Origin: Prorocentrum cordatum
Taxonomy: Eukaryota > Sar > Dinophyceae > Prorocentrales > Prorocentraceae
Length of the DNA stretch: 64,000 bases
Reading direction: 5' to 3'
NCBI GenBank assembly: GCA_963575745.1
Contig: CAUYUJ010014349.1
Span: 166,001 to 230,000 of the forward strand
Shown here: positions 39,650-49,710 of the stretch, piece after piece
Layout of the letters: every line of letters starts with the position of its first letter
Position numbering within the stretch: the first letter of the stretch is position 1
Notes under the pieces: model-generated
What the model was told of the DNA's origin: nothing
The model's input: only the letters and a program-made list of their open reading frames with translations
Databases searched by the model: none
Translations under genes and position numbers: made by a program

Positions 39650-39955
39650 GACCTTGGCATCGGTCGGACGTGTGCATATTTCCGGCGAGGACCATCGAGG
39701 AGCACTTTTGATCATCCTGCGAGACGAGGAAGACTCACGAAATTGAGAAATGCACGGGGAATGGACGTCCGAACAGTGGAAAGCGGCATTGGCGCGTAAG
39801 TTGCCCGCGTAAGGTCGCGCGTAAGCGCCCTCGTCTCCAAGCGGTGTGCCACGCTGGCGTCCCGCGTAAGCCACCGCGTGAGGTCGCCATGTAGACTTGC
39901 GCAAGACCCGTTTCTTTTCGTCGCTCAAGTGGCGGTGCAGGGTTGCTGTCCGGCA
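39650..39955 (+). repeat. dispersed repeats A and D, adjacent copies
   Basis: Repeat A (39650-39775) starts CTTGGCATCGGTCGGACGTG and includes TCGAGGAGCA and AAATGCACGGGGAATGGACG. Repeat D follows at 39790-39955 with CGTAAGGTCGCGCGTAAGCG, GCGTAAGCCACCGCGTGAGG and TTTTCGTCGCTCAA. The single copies elsewhere (15700 and 27838) show that the two parts can occur apart. Confidence 0.55.
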
Positions 39956-40530
39956 CACGATGAAGGACTCTTCCTCCTCTGCTAAGAAGATTTGGTCAAT
40001 ATCTTTGCAGATCTGCTGAATGCTTGAGGATAGCCCATCCCACTTCAGTCCGTGGCCACACCCGAAGGGCAGTCCTCCTTCCGTGCTTCTTGTTTGGAAT
40101 AGCGACGTATGCTTTCATCACAGTTGTAGTCGCCGCCCCCCTAAAGTTGCGGACGAAGACGTTCAAGCACCCCATCCTCGTTCTTTCTGCCTCACCCCTC
40201 CTCCACACCCCTCGGCGGGCCCGCGATGGCTTCATGGTGGGTGATGTCCGGACGATCTTCTCGTCTGCTTGTTTTGTTGCATCTTATAGCAGCGATTTTG
40301 GGCTACGTCGTTCCTGGCTCTGCTGTCCCTCCCTCCACGTGCGCGTGGCTTTGCCTGGCGCTCCTTGCGCGCTCGCGGCCTCGGGGCAAGCGGAACGCAA
40401 CGCCCCATTGCAGTCCAAGATCCCCCCTGGAGGGCGGCGGCCTCGTTGGCCCGCCACACTCCCATGACCGCAGGCCTCCCGCTTTTCGGCGGCGCCGTCC
40501 TCGCTCGAGAGGACCAGCAGTCGCAAGGCG
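39956..40530. other. no supported gene
   Basis: Mixed sequence. A plus-strand frame (40024-40467) is Arg, Ala and Pro rich with no motif. Nothing else is recognised. Confidence 0.25.
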
Positions 40531-40812
40531 GCCTCCACCGCCGCCGCTGTCACGGTCGTCGTCGTGACCGTCGTAGTTGTCGTGTTGGCCGTCGCCGTGG
40601 TTGCGCGGTCGTGGTCGTTGTCGTTGTCGCGGTCGTCGCCGCCGTCGTGATTGTCGTCTCTGCCAGTGTGCTCGTCTTGTCGCCGTCATCGTCGAGGTCG
40701 CGGTCATGGCCGCAGTCGCCGTCGCTGTCGTCATGTCTGCCGTTTCTGTGGTTGTTGCCGTCGTCGCCGTTGTCGTCGTGGTTTGCGCCGTCGTCGTTGT
40801 AGTCGTCGGCAC
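40531..40812 (+). repeat. GTCGTCGTTGTC-rich triplet repeat
   Basis: Degenerate GTC, GTT and GCC triplets dominate. Frames read Val and Ala, Arg and Ser, or Cys and Arg strings on the plus strand and Thr and Asp strings on the minus strand. I do not treat any as a gene. Confidence 0.8.
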
Positions 40813-41359
40813 CGTGGCCCCGCTGCGGGCTGGCGCAGCGAAGCCAAACGACCGCGGTCTAGCACACCCTGAAATGGTATCCCTGGTGTTGAACCACGGT
40901 ATGAGTGGACGCGACAGTCCACGATGATGAATTGCGACTCGTGCTAAGTTGGATAATATTGGTCCTGGGCATCGGGATGGGCCTCGGGAGAGGTCAGCCT
41001 TGGAGTGTCGGCTTTCTCTCACGGTGGGATGGGGCATAGTGGAAACGGATTGGGATTCAGCAGCCGCCGTCACCGTACCAGGCTGCACGGAGTTTACAAT
41101 TTAGACGTTCGTTGCCATTGCGAAATGGGCGCCTCACGTGCGCGCTTCAGGTCAGGATCGCCTATTCGACGCACAGACGACCTCGTTAGGCGAGGCGCGT
41201 TCTTTTCGGAACCGGGGTCTCGCGAAGGGCCTTGGGCCCCCGTTCGGGGGCGGGGCGCTGGAACGACTACAAATCGGTCGGCACCACGATTGCGGGAGGC
41301 GGGGGAGGAAGTGGGACGAGGAGGAAGTAGGAAGGAAGAAATGCGAGGTGGAGTGATGC
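40813..41359. other. no supported gene
   Basis: Unique-looking sequence. Open frames on both strands lack motifs. Confidence 0.25.
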
Positions 41360-41465
41360 GAGGTTGAGTGGGGGAACGAGGAGGCGGAAGAGGAGGGGGA
41401 GAGGCACAGGGGGCTGGAGGAGGAGGAGGCGGAGGAGGAGGAGGAGGCGGAGGAGGAAGGGGAGA
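41360..41465 (+). repeat. (GGA)n/(GGC)n tract
   Basis: GGA triplets with GGC interruptions on the plus strand. Confidence 0.85.
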
Positions 41466-41564
41466 GAACAAGAGGGTGAACAAAAGCGAAACAGATGACG
41501 CATATACCCGACGACGTGATAATCGTGGTGTTTTTTTCTCTTCGGGCTCGGCCTTCGGGGACAG

Positions 41565-41720
41565 TTTTCGGGCCTGGGGCATTCGGTGGAGCTTCCTGTG
41601 GGGCCCCGAAGCGTGTGAGCGGTGTGCCGAAATGGACATGTGGAGGGCAGAGGCAGGGATAGCAGGGAGGGGTCAGCGGGAGGGAAGGAAGGAGACGCGG
41701 GGCGCTGTCTCTTCTAAATG
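41565..41720 (+). repeat. 90-bp satellite, single unit with conserved tail
   Basis: One unit (GGTGGAGCTTCCTGTGGGGC then CGAAGCGTGTGAGCGGTG) is followed by GACATGTGGAGGGCAGAGGC and by GACGCGGGGCGCTGTCTCTT. The same tail ends the multi-unit block at 49533-49640, so a single repeat unit can exist with the family's own 3' end. Confidence 0.65.
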
Positions 41721-42060
41721 GGCACCAGACACCACAGGATGCTGGGAACAGTGACCGCATTGAGGACGTAGGAGCAATGTTACCCGGAAAGAGAAGAGCG
41801 CTCTAACACGCCCATTCCAAGCGGGCGCTGGCGGATTTGAAGGTGCGATTTTTCCGATGCGCCGATGTTGCCTGGTGGGCTGAAGGGGGCGATAGTGTCA
41901 AGGGGAAAGGGAGGGGAGAGAGTGAAGGGGAAAGCAGGATGTGAGAGGCACGCGAGGGACGGAGGAGGAGGGGGGGAGAGGTAGGGAAAGTAAGAGGTGA
42001 GGGAGGGGCAGGCGAGAGGGGAAAGGACGGGATCTCGATGCAGCTGAGAACAGGTCATAC
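41721..42060. other. G-rich stretch, no supported gene
   Basis: Purine-rich GGGAAAGGGAGG-type sequence at 41890-42020. No gene is supported. Confidence 0.3.
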
Positions 42061-42084
42061 TGCCCGTCAGGCTGAACCACAATT

Positions 42085-42475
42085 TGTATCTCTGGACCCT
42101 GAGCCTCTTGCTCCCGGAAGCCCGCGCTTGCGGACCTCTGAAGCACCCTGCCCGCGCCCCCCACCCGCCCCCCCGAGATGACTTCGTCAGCAGCTCGCCG
42201 CGGCCCGATTCCTCTGACTGCACCGTGACCGCGGTCTGCTTGCAGGGGCTGAGCGTCGCGCCCACGGTCTCGTGCCTGCCGAAGGTGGCGGCCGCGCACT
42301 CCCGCCCTCCGCACCCATCTCCTTCCCATCGAAGCTCGAGGATCCTCATGTTTGGACGCCGTCGGTGGCGGAGCCTCGTGTCGGTCGCCGCTTTCAGCGA
42401 CCGCCAGGCGTCTCCGCCAGCTCTGCCAGGTGCGTGCCGATGATCGGCGATGCGTCCTCCACCGATCTCCTCCAT
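42085..42475 (-). CDS. possible minus-strand exon, unknown gene
   Basis: One minus-strand frame reads MRILELRWEGDGCGGRECAA then TFGRHETVGATLSPCKQTAV and QSEESGRGELLTKSS, a non-repetitive mix, and continues to the Lys and Arg rich SGSKRLRVQRYKLWFSLTG. A second frame over the same bases is Arg and Ala rich and less likely. Neither start nor splice sites can be fixed and no family is recognised. Confidence 0.2.
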
Positions 42476-42479
42476 GTCC

Positions 42480-43004
42480 GTCTCCCTCGTAAGTTCCTGT
42501 CATTGTCTGCATTTTCCATCCTGAAACCGCCAATAGCCAACAGTGGCGGCCCGCACGAGGGATGGGGCTCATCAGCCTTGTTGGAAGGAGAGGTTTGTGA
42601 GAGGGCATCTTAGAGGGATGGCTTCTCACGAGCTCCTTGCCTTATTAGAAGCGCTTCCCTCGCTTCGGCGCATCCCTTTGTGCGCGCTGCCAAGACGGCA
42701 CCGCGCGGGGGACATTGGGCGGCCAGATCTGCGCGACCGCCACTCCTTTCCTTCGCATCGACGTTCTAGGGATCAAATTTGGTTGGTGCGTTTTCCCCAG
42801 GCCGTGCTCGCATTTACGTAGGGGTTCTCATGTCGTTCCATTTTCGTGATTGGTTGAGTGCGCCAGGTTTTTGGCTGGTGCATGGTTGGTGGGCGCCCGT
42901 GGGCACCTCTGTGGCGCCCCGTGCGCTGGGTGGTTCCGGCCCGAAAATAATTATGTTTGCCAGTGCGGACCTCAAAAAGCATGTGTGTTGCCCTGTTGAT
43001 GCGT
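42480..43004. other. no supported gene
   Basis: Unique-looking sequence. GTGCGGACCTCAAAAAG near 42963 resembles one end of the MITE-like family (compare 14642), but no partner end is visible. Confidence 0.25.
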
Positions 43005-43290
43005 GAACTATGTGAAGCAAGGTATGCTCTGCAAGCTCTGTAGGGTGAGACGTGTGGCGCGTATGCACTGTGGTGTAACATATGCGGAGCAAGATACGAT
43101 ATGTCCATCATGTGTGGTAAATCACGTGGTGAAAAACTGTATACTGAGAGCTACGTGATGCAAGGTATACGCTGCAATCTCTGTACGGTACGATGTGTTG
43201 CGTAGGCAATGTGGTGTAACATATGCGAAGCAATCTACGGTGAGTTATGTGATGAAGCTCTGCAGTGTAAGCTATGTGATGCAAGCCCAG
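43005..43290 (+). repeat. GTGGTGTAAGCTATGTG repeat, longest block
   Basis: Variants TGTGGTGTAACATATGCGGA, GAGCTACGTGATGCAAGGTA, GTGTAAGCTATGTGATGCAA and others follow each other. A pair of about 115-bp sub-blocks, each with GTGGTGTAACATATGCG (43071 and 43211), suggests a higher-order unit. Confidence 0.6.
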
Positions 43291-43970
43291 CGGGGTGCTA
43301 CGGTAATCTCCCTCCTACAGGTATCCCCGGTCGCATCATTACTACTCATGGTCGTGCTCGTCCTCCGATTCATGCCCGCAATCCTGCTCCTTTTTTCTGT
43401 TCTTGCTCACTCCCGCCCACTTATTCAGATTAGAATCTAGTCCACACGCTTTCCCTTTCATCCGACCCCTGATCACACTCCCTCCTCCGCCCTCTTGCAC
43501 TGCCCATGCCCGTCCCCCGTCAGTCCTTCGCTTGGCCCCCATCCCTCTCCTGTTTCCTTGCATCATTATTTCTCTCTTCATTTCTGGTGCGCCTACGGCC
43601 GGGGCCCTTCTTGATTTCCTGGTTGCCTCAGGCGAGGTCTCCCTTTTGCTCCTGGCCCCTCTACCCCTTTCCTCCCCCTCCCTTTGGCCACGCGCCCTTC
43701 CCCCTGCCCTGCGCTTCCCCACACCCCCGTCTGCCCTCTCGTCCTTCTCCCGATGCCCCCCCTCCCAATCCCCCTCCCCCTGTCCCCCTGTCCCCCTCCC
43801 CCTGTCCCTCTCCGCCGCCGTCCGCCGCGCCCTCCCTCCCCCCCGTGGCCCCCTCCCCTCTCCGATCGGCCGCCCCAGGCGCGAGTTTTGGGGCACCGCA
43901 CTTTGGTGGCCCACTTCTCTTGCCACGCTCTTGCCAGAATGCGATTCAATCTTACACGAAATCGCGTTAA
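43291..43970 (+). repeat. C-rich, pyrimidine-rich stretch
   Basis: From about 43440 the plus strand is mostly CCC, CCT and TCC. Long frames are Pro and Ser strings (plus) or Arg and Gly strings (minus). No gene is supported. Confidence 0.5.
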
Positions 43971-44029
43971 CAAGAAGTGGGCGAAATCGTGGGCTACATA
44001 TGGGGGCTTCGCGGCCAAAACGTAGGCGA

Positions 44030-44165
44030 AATCATGAGCGCTTTCTTGGTCTTTCTCGTGGGCCAAGTCGCGGGCCAAGTCGTGGGCGCTTTCGTGGGCG
44101 ACATCTTGGGCCAGGTCGCGGGTCAAGTCGTGGGAAAAATCGTAGTCCAAATCGTTGCCACGTCG
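44030..44165 (+). repeat. 12-bp repeat GGGCCAAGTCGC
   Basis: GTGGGCCAAGTCGCGGGCCA, AAGTCGTGGGCG and GGGCCAGGTCGCGGGTCAAG follow one another, a 12-bp period in which all frames remain open (for example VGQVAGQVVGAFVG). Confidence 0.7.
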
Positions 44166-44364
44166 TTGGGGCCGTCGCGCGGCCGCGCTCCTAGCGAAAC
44201 TCAGACGCGCGAGGCATTCTTCTTTCGGGGCCCTGTGTTACCCCACGACTGACATCGCAATCACAACGCTGCGCGACGGTGTGTCGATCCCATTGCCCGG
44301 GCGCCACTGTGCAGAGGGATCCACATCCACTTCGGCACCCTAGCCCGTTTGGCTTCACCGAGTC

Positions 44365-44995
44365 TTCTGCTTTCAGAGCAGGTGGTGAGTGTGTCTCGAG
44401 CGAGGCGCTTGTTTCAGCACTCCAAGGGGGAGGCCGGCGGCGGGTGTATCATGGGCCCGTTCGCGGCCAAATGTTGGGGATGTCTGGAGCGAGGCGCCCG
44501 TTTTGCTTCACCGACTCGTCTACTTTCAGAATATACTGCGGGACTATTAATCGAGCGAGGCGCTTGTTTCAGCACCCCAAGGGGGAACCGCCAGGAAGAA
44601 TCTCACTGGCCCTTTCGCGGCCAAATTGTGAGAATGTCTTGCACGAGTCCCTCTTTTGGCTTCACCGACTCTTCTGTTCAATGAGGCGCCTGTTAAGTTT
44701 CGCCTGCTCTTCAACCTTAAGAGCAGATGGTGAGGATATCTCGAGCCAGGAGTTTGTTTTAGCACCCCAGGGGGGAGCCGTTAGGGGGTATCTCACAGGG
44801 CCGTTCGCGGCCAGACTGGGAATGTATCGAGCGAGGCGCCCGTTGTGCTTCACCGATGATTCTTGTTCAGATCAGATTGAGGGGATGTGTCGAGGGAGGC
44901 TCTCGCTCTAGCACCCCGAGGGGGAACCGCGGTGGGTATCTCGCTGGCGAATTCGAGGCAAGACTGTTGGGATGTCCCTAGCGAGGCGTTCGTTT
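44365..44995 (+). repeat. 150-190-bp array with GAGCGAGGCGCC and CCGTTCGCGGCCAAA
   Basis: Higher-order units hold two related steps. One has TCGAGCGAGGCGCTTGTTTC and AGCACCCCAAGGGGGAACCG. The other has CCGTTCGCGGCCAAATTGTG then GATGTCTGGAGCGAGGCGCC and CTTCACCGACTC. Starts at about 44394, 44550, 44738 and 44888 give spacings of 149-189 bp. It shares its two blocks with the arrays at 31.3 and 33.1 kb. A CACCGCGATCTAGCAGG at 45031 follows. Confidence 0.65.
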
Positions 44996-46085
44996 TGCAC
45001 CTCCGACTATTTCCATTCAGATTTCCACGATCACCGCGATCTAGCAGGCCATGATTCTCACGCTAAGCAACTGGCAGTGCGGCGTGCCAGAGAGTTCGAT
45101 GCACCTATGGGGCATCCGCGCCGAATAGTTCACGTCGCGCTGGAACTGGAACGGTAGCTAGCTTGCCATAGGTGCAGAGGCGGCTCGAAAATTGGGGGGC
45201 GGAGTGGCGGAGTGGGTCTGGAAAGCGTGGTGGCAGAATCCCCGTCGCAGCTCCGCGTGGCCAGGCCGGTGCTCCCGTCGGCGGGGGGATCGCCCCCGTG
45301 GCCCCGCGGCAAGACCAATGGCGGGAGTAGCATCAGGATACGTATAGTTGGAGGGACGCCGGTACACGGCGCTAGCGATTACGAAAGTTTTCAGCGCGCG
45401 CGGTTAGAAGCCACCACAGATCGTCCACCCTTACCATGAGCAGCCGTTCGACCAGAAGTTACAGAACAGCGGAAAAGAGCCTCCCAAAAACGACCACATA
45501 TGGGTCCAAAGCATGTGCTTGGGCTGCGTCGTGGGTGACCTAGCGACCCATCGGCTTTGGTCACGTCAGAGAGGTGGTGCCCATCGCCCGTGAGGGAGTC
45601 ATGGTGAGTTTGGGCGTCCGGGAGAGTTTGTGCGTCTCTGTGAAAGCGAGTTGAGACTGCGGAGCGCATGGGAACGCAGCAGGTCGCAACAATGTCCCCT
45701 GGAGTGCGCGCGAACGCATCGGAGTTGCGCGCGGGCGCCATGCCCAATGACGGCAACATGACATATCATCGCGGCGACAGACTTCCCTAGCAGTCATGAC
45801 GACCTGGCTTTGGGTCGGCGATGGTCTCGCCTCCGTCGCGCGCGCGGCGCGATTCAATGGCAGGAGCAGGCGGCGCGTGGCAATTCGACAGTTCCCACGC
45901 ATTACATGCTGTTTTCTGGCGGTCCAATTTGAGGAAAGTAACATGTGCAAACTGTTGCCATTGCAAAATCGTTGCGGCGCTGTGTGGGGCCCTGCTTCGC
46001 AACACTTTCCTCCTTCTCCCCCCCTCCTCCCCCTCATCGTCGTCCCGATGACTCAATCCCTTCACTTCCTCCTCATCCACCCCTT
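44996..46085. other. no supported gene
   Basis: Unique-looking sequence with a small inverted repeat (GCACCTATGG near 45101 and CCATAGGTGC near 45166). The minus-strand frame 45391-45759 and the one at 45561-46037 show no domain. Confidence 0.25.
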
Positions 46086-46275
46086 TTCCACTTCCCATCA
46101 CCACCATCATCATCGCATTCACCATCGCCGTCATCAGCATCATCATCACCGTCACCACCGTCATGCTTATCGTCATCATCTCCCCTCCCTTGGTATCGTC
46201 ATCGCCGACGCCATCATCGTTTTCATCGACATCTCTAGGATTATCCACCTTCATGCTCGTTATCGCCATCGTCAT
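46086..46275 (+). repeat. CAT/ATC microsatellite, degenerate
   Basis: CACCATCATCATCGC-type triplets, similar to 28611-28855. Confidence 0.75.
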
Positions 46276-46294
46276 TAACAGCACCGTTCCGACG

Positions 46295-47030
46295 CACCAT
46301 TCACACGCTTCGTGGCCCCATAGGGGACTCCACCGAAGGCTTCACTGGCAGGGTCCGCATACGTATTCGGGTCCGCTTCGACGAACCATCACACGTTTCG
46401 TGGCCCCACGGGGAGACCCACCGAAGGCCCCAGTGGCACAGTCCGCATGTTTACCCGCGATGCAGGCCCACCCCTCGCACGTTTCGTGGCCCAATGAGGA
46501 TTTCCACCGAAGGCCCCAGTGGCGCAGCCCGCATGGTTATCCTGCGCCAGTTCGGCACACCCCTCGCACGTTTCGTGGTTCCCTAGGGAGCTCCACCAGA
46601 AGCCTCAGGGCCGCAGTCCGACCAGTTACCATCCCCATCCCGGAACACCTCCGACACGTTTCTTGCCCCCACAGGGACATCCACCGAAGGCCCCAGTGGC
46701 ACGATCCGCATGATTACCCGCGCCATTTCGGCATACTCCTCGCGCGCTTCGTGACCCCCTTAGGGAGACCCACCGAAAGCGTCAGTGGCACAGTCCGCAT
46801 CGGTACCCGCGCCATTTCGGCACACCCATCACACGAATCGTGGCCCCGCAGGTATACCCACCGAAGGCCCCAGTGACACTCCGCATGGTTTCCCGCGCCA
46901 TGTCGGCACACCCCTCGTACGCTTCGCGGCTCCACAAGGAGACCCACCGAAGGCCCCAGTGACAGTGTCCGCATGGTGGCCCCGGGCCATCTTGGCAAAC
47001 CCCTCCCACGTTGAGCGGCCGATTTCGTTT
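46295..47030 (-). repeat. 87-bp tandem array, reverse orientation of the 90-bp satellite
   Basis: Units with CACGTTTCGTGGCCCCACAG, GGAGACCCACCGAAGGCCCC, AGTGGCACAGTCCGCATG and GCGCCATTTCGGCACACCCC recur nine times (46311, 46399, 46485, 46574, 46662, 46748, 46839, 46925, 47013), 86-91 bp apart. The reverse complement matches the arrays at 48.9-50.76 kb block by block. The conserved tail seen there is not present here. Confidence 0.85.
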
Positions 47031-47480
47031 CCAATGTGAGTCGTGAGAGTGCGTGTATGCATGGGTGACGGTGGGCGTAGTCTGACGTTGTTTGGCGAAG
47101 CGTTTCAGGGTTAGTACAGATCTCTCAATGCTTTTTGGCGTATCGAGCGGTTCTGTTTATAGTCGCCCCGTGTTTAAATAGGGTTTGGGTTGCCGGCCTA
47201 GTTGTTTTTATGTTGAACAATCTGTATTGGGAAGGCTTTACGGCGGATGCCGCAGACCCGGCGACGAGGACGGCGACGGCGGCTGCGGCGACGGCGGCTG
47301 CGGCAACGACGACGGCGCTGACGTTCTGAAGCCCTTGTTTAGGCTCTCTTGGTCGCCTATTGGGCTCTGAATGGGGTCCTCGTCGGCGACTTCTTGGGGA
47401 ACTCCGAGGCCACTTGGCAGATTTGAGGCCTCTTGGAGGCATGTAGGAAAGCACGCAGCACCTGGCAACAGCAGATACGA
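47031..47480. other. no supported gene
   Basis: Mixed sequence with a GGCGACGGCGGCTGC repeat at 47265-47310. No gene is supported. Confidence 0.25.
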
Positions 47481-47499
47481 GTGAGGAGGGTGTTTCCGT

Positions 47500-47745
47500 G
47501 GGCGGGCTCCGGGAGGAGGGGGGATCGTGGTCCATGTGTCCACAGGGGGGAGGCGGGAGGAGGGGTCCTGACTTTTCCCCTGTCCACCAAGGGACCACCC
47601 CTGGCCCCCTTGGTCCACAGGGGGGAGCCCCCCAGGGGGAGGTCACGAACCCTGGGGCCCCCGCCCGCTACCCCTCCCCCCAGACCCTTCCCCGCCAGCC
47701 AGGGAAGGGATCAAAGGGAACGGGCTTCCCTTCGAATCAACTTCG
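47500..47745 (+). repeat. GGTCCACAGGGGGGAG and C-run block
   Basis: GTCCACAGGGGGGAG occurs at 47539 and 47611 with a reverse match CCCCTGTCCACCAAGGGACC between them. The end, GAAGGGATCAAAGGGAACGG then GCTTCCCTTCGAA, matches 27572-27609. Confidence 0.5.
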
Positions 47746-48165
47746 ACGTTGTTCGATTTCCGTCTGGCTGGATCGCTTGAGGTGGAGGGCCCAGGGGAAG
47801 GGGAATGAGCGGCGACGGCGACGACGATTCAAACGGAAAGGCGGAGCGGCGGATTTTGATTGCATGAGTGGTCGAACGGGACGCAGTCATCCGAAGAGGC
47901 CTATACAATAATTCATTATCAGTGAGGGTAGTGCCTTGTTGGAAGACAACCGAACGTGCCAAAACACCAACCCTGAGTCCTCAACGCTGCCAATCGACAT
48001 TATCATTGCGTCCTAACCATCCTGAATCGTGGCAGAACTCCATGTCTGGGATCTGGGACATCGACACCGCGAATCAACATGGCTGTTGCGCCCTCATACA
48101 CCGTGCCCAAACACATGCTTCTGGGACCTTAGCCATAATGTTCCTTACAATTGCTGTAGTCTAAC
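47746..48165. other. no supported gene
   Basis: Unique-looking sequence with no recognisable motif. Confidence 0.25.
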
Positions 48166-48167
48166 AA

Positions 48168-48425
48168 GGCAAATCTGCGCGTCGCTCGGAGGACAGCCAC
48201 ATTCTGAAAAAGGAACCGGCCTCCATCCGTGTAACCTCTGCACACTTTGAGACGAATGTGCGCGGCGCTCGGGCGAGAGCCACATTTTTGTAACCCGCCC
48301 GCCCTCTATTCGTGAAGCTCTTCCAAATTACGGCGAGTGTGCGCGCCGTTAAGGCGATAGCCACATTATGAAAGCGGCACGCGCTTCCACTTCTGAAACA
48401 GTTACAAGTGTGGCGCATGTGGATC
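48168..48425 (+). repeat. 82-bp degenerate tandem repeat, three units
   Basis: GAYAGCCACATT is found at about 48192, 48275 and 48356, each preceded by GTGCGCGNCGCT-like sequence and followed by a GGCCTCCATCCGTG-like step. The units are strongly diverged. Confidence 0.5.
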
Positions 48426-48629
48426 GGAAGTGGTGAGGAACTTGGCGAAATGCTCGGTCCGCCCCACCAGCACGTCTCGGGGGTGCGACAGGGAGGAGTT
48501 TTTTGTTAGATGGAGTGAGAAGGAGACACGCAGGAGTGCGTCCAAGTTGCCCGAAAGCAAACGCTAAATGAAAAGGAGGGATGGGGAGGGGCTGCGGAGG
48601 AAGGGGGCGAGCGACTTTAGAGGGGAGGA

Positions 48630-48790
48630 AGTGGGCCCGCCTGCCACGGCGCAGTCGATCATCATGTCCGGAGACGTGCTGCCTTTCGTGTCGCACACAC
48701 GCACCGTGCGGCTGCGCAACACGGGGCCCGCGCCGTGCTGCTTCCGTGTGCGGCTGACCTCCAGCGAGCCTCAGAGAGGAGCTCGGCCCC
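48630..48790 (+). CDS. possible ASH/MSP-type domain exon of a flagellar protein
   Basis: The frame reads IIMSGDVLPFVSHTRTVRLR then NTGPAPCCFRVRLTSSEP. A G-D-V-L-P-x-x-S-H-T-R-T strand followed by L-R-N-T-G-x-A-P-x-x-F-R-V is typical of ASH (MSP-like) beta-sandwich domains in ciliary proteins such as HYDIN and CFAP relatives, where they form axoneme structures. Only part of one domain is present, so this would be one exon of a long gene or a stray copy. The exon limits are uncertain, and the next 100 bp merge into the 5' end of the satellite block. An ATG at 48568 is in frame but the sequence before 48640 is not protein-like. Confidence 0.35.
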
Positions 48791-48864
48791 CCCGGGCGGA
48801 GCTGAGTTGGACGAGCAACGGCTTTGGCCTCTTCACGTTGCTAAATCATTCCTGCGGAAGACCC

Positions 48865-49645
48865 ATCTGCAGTTGCGAGTACCGTCGTTGTGAGTGTCGC
48901 TTTCGGTGAAGCTCCGATGAGTGTGGCGGCAACCTGTGCACAACGGGGCCTTCGGTGGAGTTCCCTATGGGACGAAACGCGTGAGGGGTGTGCCGAAACG
49001 GGCGTGGCGCCAACATGCGAGCGCTCCTGCTGGGGCTTTCGGAGGAGATCCCTATGGGGTCACGAAGCGTGTGAGGGGTTTGCCGAAACGGGCGTGAAGC
49101 CCACATGCGAACGCTTCTTCTGGAGCCTTCGTTGGAGCTCCCTATGGGGTCACAAAACGCTTGAGGGGTTTGCCGAAACGGGCGTGGCGCCCACATGCGA
49201 GCGCTCCCTCTGGGGCCTTCGGAGGAGCTCCCTGTGGGGTCACGAAGCGCGTGAGGGGTTTGCCGAGACGGGCGTGACGTCCACATGCGACCGCTCCCTC
49301 TGGGGCCTCTGTTGGAGCTCCCTATGGGGTCACGAAGCGTGTGAGGGGTGTGCAGAAACGGGCGTGACGCACACATGCGATCGCTCCCTCTTGGGCCTTC
49401 GGAGGAGCTCCCTGTGGGCCCGCTAACCGTGTGAGGGGTGTGCCGAGAAGGGCGTGACGCCCACATGCGAACGCATTCTCCTATGCCTTCGAAGGAGCTT
49501 CCCATGGGGTCACGAACTTCGTGTGGGGTGTGCTGAAATGGTTGACATGCGGAGGGCAGGAGCAGGGATGGGAGCAGGGAGGAGGGAGGGCAAGAGCAGA
49601 GGTGTGACGCGGGGCGCTGTCTCTTCAAAACGGGACGTTATTTGG
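48865..49645 (+). repeat. 90-bp tandem array, block 1 with conserved ends
   Basis: The block begins CTGCAGTTGCGAGTACCGTC and has about eight units of 90 bp with GGAGCTCCCTATGGGGTCAC, GAAGCGTGTGAGGGGTGTGC, CGAAACGGGCGTGACGCCCA and CATGCGAACGCTCCCTCTGG (phase points 48993, 49083, 49173, 49263, 49353, 49443, 49533). It ends GACATGCGGAGGGCAGGAGC then GACGCGGGGCGCTGTCTCTT. Since 90 is a multiple of three, a 30-residue repeat frame is open (LRWSSLWGHEACEGCAETGV), but all reading frames are weakly constrained and I keep it as a repeat. Confidence 0.88.
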
Positions 49646-49710
49646 CAGCGGTCTGCCTCTGAAGGCATTTGTTGATTCTCGGGGCAGTCAAGCAGTGTCC
49701 CGGCGAAGGG
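49646..49710. other. spacer between satellite blocks
   Basis: About 65 bp of unique sequence separates the tail of block 1 from the head of block 2. Confidence 0.5.
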
